Below are positions 14,760 through 18,637 of a stretch of 18,637 nt of DNA, piece after piece. Both the position numbers and the translations under genes were made by a program. The stretch is from Congregicoccus sp964517665 (GTDB taxonomy: Bacteria; Verrucomicrobiota; Verrucomicrobiia; Opitutales; Opitutaceae): assembly GCA_964517665.1 (NCBI GenBank), contig CAZFCY010000097.1, forward strand, positions 1-18,637, read 5' to 3'. The stretch's first letter is position 1. Every line of letters begins with the position of its first letter. The notes beneath the pieces were generated by a model. The model had not been told where the DNA came from. It ran no database searches and worked only from the letters and a program-made list of their open reading frames with translations.

Positions 14760-16586
14760 ATGAATGTGCTCGGTTACAGCGGCCTGCACCAGAGCGTGCC
14801 GTTCAAGAAGCGCGCGTTGCCGGGATTGGAGGCCCGCGAGTATCGCGTGGCTCAGGGATTCGATGCGGCGGCTGCGCTCGTCCGCGACTCGAGCATCGTG
14901 GCCGCGGCGGCGGAGGAGCGATTTACCCGCGAGAAAACAACGGGCGCGTTTCCGGCGCACGCGATCAAATATTGCCTCGCGGCCGGCGGCCTGGCGCCCG
15001 CTGACGTGGATTTCGTCGCGCACGCGTTCTCCTACGAATCATATCGCGAGCTTTTCGCCGCGGACGACCTTCAACGGAGGCAGTTCGACGAAGTTTATAG
15101 TCCTGCCATCCAGCGCCGCAATCTGGAGGAGTTTCTTCCCGGTTGGGGCTGGGACAAAAAACTGATCCCGGTCGAACACCACCGGGCGCACGCGGCCAGC
15201 GCATTTTATCCCAGCGGATTTCCCGAAGCGCTCATCCTCGTGAGCGACGGCATGGGCGAGGCCCACAGCATGACCGTTGCCGTCGGCCAGGGCACGAAGA
15301 TCGAGGTGCTGCGCCAGGCGCCGGCGATGCATTCGCTGGGCATCCTTTACAGTGTGTTCACCCTGTATCTCGGCTTCGATTTCGGCGTGGATGAGTACAA
15401 GGTGATGGGCCTCGCCCCTTGCGGCGATCCCCGTCGTTTTTTCCGTCAGGTATCGGAGCTGGTCCAACTCGAACAGGATGGCACTTACGCCATACCGCTC
15501 TTCGCGGCGAACAGGGATCCGCTCGAGAAGGAAACCCATCGCGGCGTTTTGCGTGAGCTCGAAAATCGTTTCGGACCGCGACGCGCGCCCAGGTCGGAGA
15601 TCGGCGCGCGCGAGCGGGATCTCGCCGCCGCTCTGCAGGCCGTGCTGCAGAACTGCCAGATGCGCGTGCTGCGGCATTTCCGGCGCGAAACCGGGATGGA
15701 GAACGTCTGCCTCGCCGGCGGCGTGGCGTTGAATTGTTCGGCCAACGGTGTCATTCACCGCAGCCGCCTGTTCCGGCGCATGTTCATCCAGCCGGCCGCG
15801 GGCGACGATGGTTCGGCGCTCGGCGCGGCGCTCTCCGTCGCGGCGGAGCACAATCCGGCCTACCGGCCTTCGCGCATGGGGCCGCCGCTCTGGGGGCCGG
15901 AGTTCGACACGGCTGAAATCCAGTCGATCTTGAGCGGCCGCGAGGATTGTCGTGCCAACCGCGTCGAGTCGTTTCCGGACTTGTGCCGCGAAGTCGCGCG
16001 CCGTCTGGCGGACGGGCAAATCATCGGCTGGTTCCAGGGACGGATGGAGTTCGGCCCGCGCGCGCTCGGCAACCGCAGCATCCTCGCGGATCCGCGGGAT
16101 CCGGCCATGCGCGACAGGATCAACGCGCTCGTGAAGAAGCGCGAAAGCTTCCGGCCGTTCGCGCCCGTCGCGCGGAGCGAAGCGGCCTCGCGCCACTTCG
16201 ATCTCGCGCCGGGCGAAGAGGACATTTTCGCGCACATGCTCGTGGTCGCTTCCGTGCGCCGCGAGTTTCGGAATCAACTGCCGGCCGTCACGCACGTGGA
16301 CGGCTCGGCCCGCGTGCAGACTGTCTCGCGCGACGATTATCCGCGGCTTTGGGAACTGCTCGGCGCGTTTGAAGAAACGACCGGGCTTCCAGTGCTGTTG
16401 AACACCTCCTTCAACGTCAAAGGCCAGCCCATCGTCTGCGCTCCGGCCGAGGCGCTGGATACGTTTTTGTTCACCGGGTTGGACGCGCTCGTCCTCGGTG
16501 ACTTCGTCGTGACGCCCGCGAGTGGACAACCTCGTCAAGCCGCGCGCGACTCCGCGGGCGGGCGAATCGTCGTCGGGGTCGGCTGA
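14760..16586 (+). CDS. NodU/TobZ-type O-carbamoyltransferase
   Basis: At 608 residues this has the normal size and both domains of the family that puts carbamoyl groups from carbamoyl phosphate onto hydroxyls of sugars or natural products by way of carbamoyl-AMP. The N-terminal Kae1-like domain has EERFTREK, EHHRAHAASAF with His140, His141 and His144, SDGMGE, DEYKVMGLAP (211-220), and CLAGGVALNCSANG (317-330). The C-terminal part has GWFQGRMEFGPRALGNRS (423-440), RESFRPFAP and TSFNVKGQPIVC. Relatives act in nodulation factor, tobramycin, novobiocin, cephamycin and saxitoxin pathways. It starts 38 bp after the lyase gene and ends 31 bp before the NRPS start, so it belongs to the same transcript. 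The acceptor is unknown. No SD sequence precedes the ATG at 14760. Confidence 0.94.
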   Translation: MNVLGYSGLHQSVPFKKRALPGLEAREYRVAQGFDAAAALVRDSSIVAAAAEERFTREKTTGAFPAHAIKYCLAAGGLAPADVDFVAHAFSYESYRELFAADDLQRRQFDEVYSPAIQRRNLEEFLPGWGWDKKLIPVEHHRAHAASAFYPSGFPEALILVSDGMGEAHSMTVAVGQGTKIEVLRQAPAMHSLGILYSVFTLYLGFDFGVDEYKVMGLAPCGDPRRFFRQVSELVQLEQDGTYAIPLFAANRDPLEKETHRGVLRELENRFGPRRAPRSEIGARERDLAAALQAVLQNCQMRVLRHFRRETGMENVCLAGGVALNCSANGVIHRSRLFRRMFIQPAAGDDGSALGAALSVAAEHNPAYRPSRMGPPLWGPEFDTAEIQSILSGREDCRANRVESFPDLCREVARRLADGQIIGWFQGRMEFGPRALGNRSILADPRDPAMRDRINALVKKRESFRPFAPVARSEAASRHFDLAPGEEDIFAHMLVVASVRREFRNQLPAVTHVDGSARVQTVSRDDYPRLWELLGAFEETTGLPVLLNTSFNVKGQPIVCAPAEALDTFLFTGLDALVLGDFVVTPASGQPRQAARDSAGGRIVVGVG

Positions 16587-16600
16587 TCCACCAACGCCCC

Positions 16601-16621
16601 ATGTCATCCGTCAACTCATGA
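16601..16621 (+). other. Six-codon upstream ORF overlapping the NRPS start
   Basis: ATG at 16601 encodes MSSVNS and ends in a TGA that overlaps the NRPS ATG (ATGA, 16618-16621). Its start has the same CGCCCC-ATG context as the gene at 11762. It could couple translation to the NRPS gene, or mark the old start before a frameshift. Confidence 0.4.
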
Positions 16622-18637
16622 GTCCGTCCACGACGCAAACCAGGGAGTTCTGGCGAAAACAGTTTCCGACGCCGATCGCTCCGGTGGATCTGCCGTTCGA
16701 CCGGCCGCGACCGCCGACCGCGTCCTACTTGCGCGACGCGGCGCATCTGACGTTGAGCGCCACGCTGCTCGCAGCCTTGGAGGCGTGCGCGCAGCGGCAC
16801 GCGATTCCAGTCCCCGTCCTTTTCCTGACCGCGTTCAAGTCGATCCTCTTCCGCTATTCCGGCCAGGAAACATTGGTCGTCGGCGCCGCGATTCCGCTCG
16901 AGCAAACCCAACCGGGCGCGTCGATCGCGCGGCTGCTGCCGATCCCTTCGCACTGGTCGATCGACGACGAATATCCCGCCCACGTTCGCGCCAGTCGTCT
17001 GGCTCGACAACTTCGCGACTACGCCGGGCATGGCGAGATCACGCTCCGCGACATTCAGGATCTCGCGGGCGCGGAAGATCCTGTTTTCGAGCGCCGTATT
17101 TTCAATGCCGCGTTCTGTTGGAGCGTCCGAAACGCGATCGACCCGCCATCGACCGATCCCGATCCCGGCGAGTTTCTGGCGCCCTGCGACGTCGTGCTGA
17201 CCGCCGCGCTCGAAGCGGACCTGATTCTCACGGCGGACTTCGATTCGGATCTGTTCGATCCGTCGTTCGGACAGCGATTGCTGGACCATCTGCGCGTCGT
17301 CCTCGAAGGCATCACGACCGAACCGGAAACTCCACTCGCGCGGCTGCCGATGCTGACGCCCGCGGAGCGCGCGCAAGTTCTCGTGGAATGGAATGCCACC
17401 GCGGCGGCATATCCGGCCGGCGCGACGTTGCCCGAGCTGATCGATCGGCAGGCCTCACAGACCCCGGCGGCTGTGGCGGTGTCGTGCGGCGACCAAAGAA
17501 TAAGCTATCGGGAGTTGGTCACGCAGGCCGATCGGCTTGCGTTTCAGTTGCGCGCGCAAGGGGTCGGTCCCGACACGCGCGTCGGCATTTGCGTCGGGCG
17601 GTCGATCAACATGGTCGTCGGCCTGCTCGGCATTCTCAAGGCGGGGGGCGCGTACGTCCCGCTCGATCCGGCGCACCCGAAGGAACGCATCGCATTCATG
17701 CTCGCCGATGCCGGCGTCGCGCTGGCTCTTTGCGATAAAACAGGGCGGGGGGCGCTCGAAGCGACCGCGGCGCGGCTGCTCGACGTCGACCTCGATCCCC
17801 TCGCGCCTCCGCCGCCGGTCTCCGCCGTTTCAGCTTCCGGCGCCACGTCCGCGAATCTCGCGTATGTGCTCTACACTTCCGGCTCCACCGGCAAACCCAA
17901 AGGCGTCGCTATCGAACACCGCGCTTTGCTGAACATGCTCTGCTCGGTTCAGCGCGAACCAGGTTTGACCGCTTCCGACCGTTTCCTCGCCCTCACCACG
18001 CTCTCCTTCGATATTGCGGGCGTCGAGATCTGGCTGCCGCTCATCTCAGGAGCCCGGGTGGCGATCGCGTCGCGCGACACCGCCTGCGATGGCGCGGCTT
18101 TGATTCACACGATCAAAGCCGAAGGCATCACGGTGATGCAGGCCACCCCGGTGACCTGGCGCATGCTCGTGGAAGCGGGCTGGCCGGGCGATCTCCGGCT
18201 CCGGATCTTCTGCGGAGGTGAAGCGCTTTCGCCCGACCTTGCGCGCGAACTCCTGCCGCGGTGCGCGGAGCTGTGGAACTGCTACGGTCCGACGGAGACG
18301 ACGGTTTACTCCACCGTCACACGCGTGACGCGGACCGATTGCATTCACATCGGCCGTCCGATCGCCAACACCGAGGCCTGCATTCTGGATGCGCGCCTGG
18401 AGCCGGTCGCAGTCGGAGTGCCCGGCGAGATCTGCCTGGGCGGCGACGGCCTCGCGCGCGGTTATCTCAACCTTCCAGAACTCACGGCGGAAAAATTCAT
18501 TCCCCATCCCTTCCACAGCGGGCAGCGGCTCTATCGCACCGGCGACCGGGCGCGGTGGCGCGCGGATGGAAACATCGAGTACCTCGGCCGGATCGATCAT
18601 CAGGTCAAAATCCGCGGCCGGCGGATCGAGCTGGCTG
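16618..18637 (+). CDS. NRPS protein: half condensation domain and adenylation domain, partial
   Basis: The frame is open for 673 codons to the right edge. Residues 1-250 match only the C-terminal half of a condensation domain: EFWRKQFPTPIAPVDLPFDRP, then VLFLTAFKSILFRYSGQETLV (C4-like), ending LPMLTPAER. The N-terminal half with HHxxxDG is absent, so peptide-bond formation by this domain is unlikely. The adenylation domain follows: A2 LKAGGAYVPLDPAHP, A3 YTSGSTGKPKGV (419-430), A4 with Asp465, A5 NCYGPTE (554-560), A7 YRTGD (639-643) and A8 from about residue 657 to the edge. Pocket residues Asp465, Ile466, Val469, Gln508, Phe531, Gly533, Cys555, Val563 and Tyr564 read DIVQFGCVY, loosely like the glycine code DILQLGLIW; this is weak. 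ATG 16618 has no SD sequence. Carrier and later domains should lie beyond the edge. Confidence 0.92.
   Translation, partial: MSPSTTQTREFWRKQFPTPIAPVDLPFDRPRPPTASYLRDAAHLTLSATLLAALEACAQRHAIPVPVLFLTAFKSILFRYSGQETLVVGAAIPLEQTQPGASIARLLPIPSHWSIDDEYPAHVRASRLARQLRDYAGHGEITLRDIQDLAGAEDPVFERRIFNAAFCWSVRNAIDPPSTDPDPGEFLAPCDVVLTAALEADLILTADFDSDLFDPSFGQRLLDHLRVVLEGITTEPETPLARLPMLTPAERAQVLVEWNATAAAYPAGATLPELIDRQASQTPAAVAVSCGDQRISYRELVTQADRLAFQLRAQGVGPDTRVGICVGRSINMVVGLLGILKAGGAYVPLDPAHPKERIAFMLADAGVALALCDKTGRGALEATAARLLDVDLDPLAPPPPVSAVSASGATSANLAYVLYTSGSTGKPKGVAIEHRALLNMLCSVQREPGLTASDRFLALTTLSFDIAGVEIWLPLISGARVAIASRDTACDGAALIHTIKAEGITVMQATPVTWRMLVEAGWPGDLRLRIFCGGEALSPDLARELLPRCAELWNCYGPTETTVYSTVTRVTRTDCIHIGRPIANTEACILDARLEPVAVGVPGEICLGGDGLARGYLNLPELTAEKFIPHPFHSGQRLYRTGDRARWRADGNIEYLGRIDHQVKIRGRRIELA

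Noticed and set aside
15039..16607. A 522-codon minus-strand frame opposite the carbamoyltransferase.
   Set aside because: Antisense shadow of a gene with full-length family motifs.
1..18637. CRISPR arrays, tRNA or rRNA genes, insertion sequences, integrases.
   Set aside because: Nothing resembling these was seen on either strand.

Overview
The window is GC-rich (roughly two-thirds G+C by eye), densely coded bacterial chromosome. Many starts have no Shine-Dalgarno sequence, and short heptamer-repeat tracts sit between genes. The housekeeping proteins (DinG-type helicase, P1B-4 metal ATPase, ThuA-like protein, a small TPR-like protein) and the overall style fit a soil or freshwater Verrucomicrobiota of the Opitutaceae type. 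That placement is an impression from protein style, not from a marker gene.

Left part (1-9026), general genes. On the minus strand a P1B-4 (SPC/HEGST) metal-exporting ATPase is translationally coupled to a ThuA-like protein that runs off the left edge. Divergent from it are a DinG/YoaA iron-sulfur helicase and a PP2C-type phosphatase, probably one operon. An inverted pair of heptamer-repeat tracts follows, then a 104-aa TPR-like protein. A secreted protein of unknown function faces it convergently. Next comes a GT1-type glycosyltransferase behind a leader rich in inverted repeats, ending in a plausible terminator.

Right part (9027-18637), a biosynthetic gene cluster open at the right edge. 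It starts with a stand-alone response regulator. Then come two separate adenylation-carrier didomain proteins. The first is NRPS-type with a proline-like specificity code. The second is an oxalyl-CoA-synthetase (AAE3/Pcs60)-type ligase fused to a carrier protein. After these lie an isocitrate-lyase/PEP-mutase superfamily C-C lyase with a catalytic-type cysteine, a NodU/TobZ-type carbamoyltransferase, and a partial NRPS protein consisting of half a condensation domain and an adenylation domain.

Working model (inference): the lyase makes a small carboxylic acid, possibly oxalate. The AAE3-like protein activates it onto its own carrier, while the first didomain protein loads proline (or a relative). 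The NRPS and genes beyond the right edge join the pieces, and the carbamoyltransferase decorates the product. A 57-bp element duplicated in the 5' leaders of the two didomain genes, with pairing potential kept between copies, is the main non-coding surprise. I recognise no known cluster with this combination.
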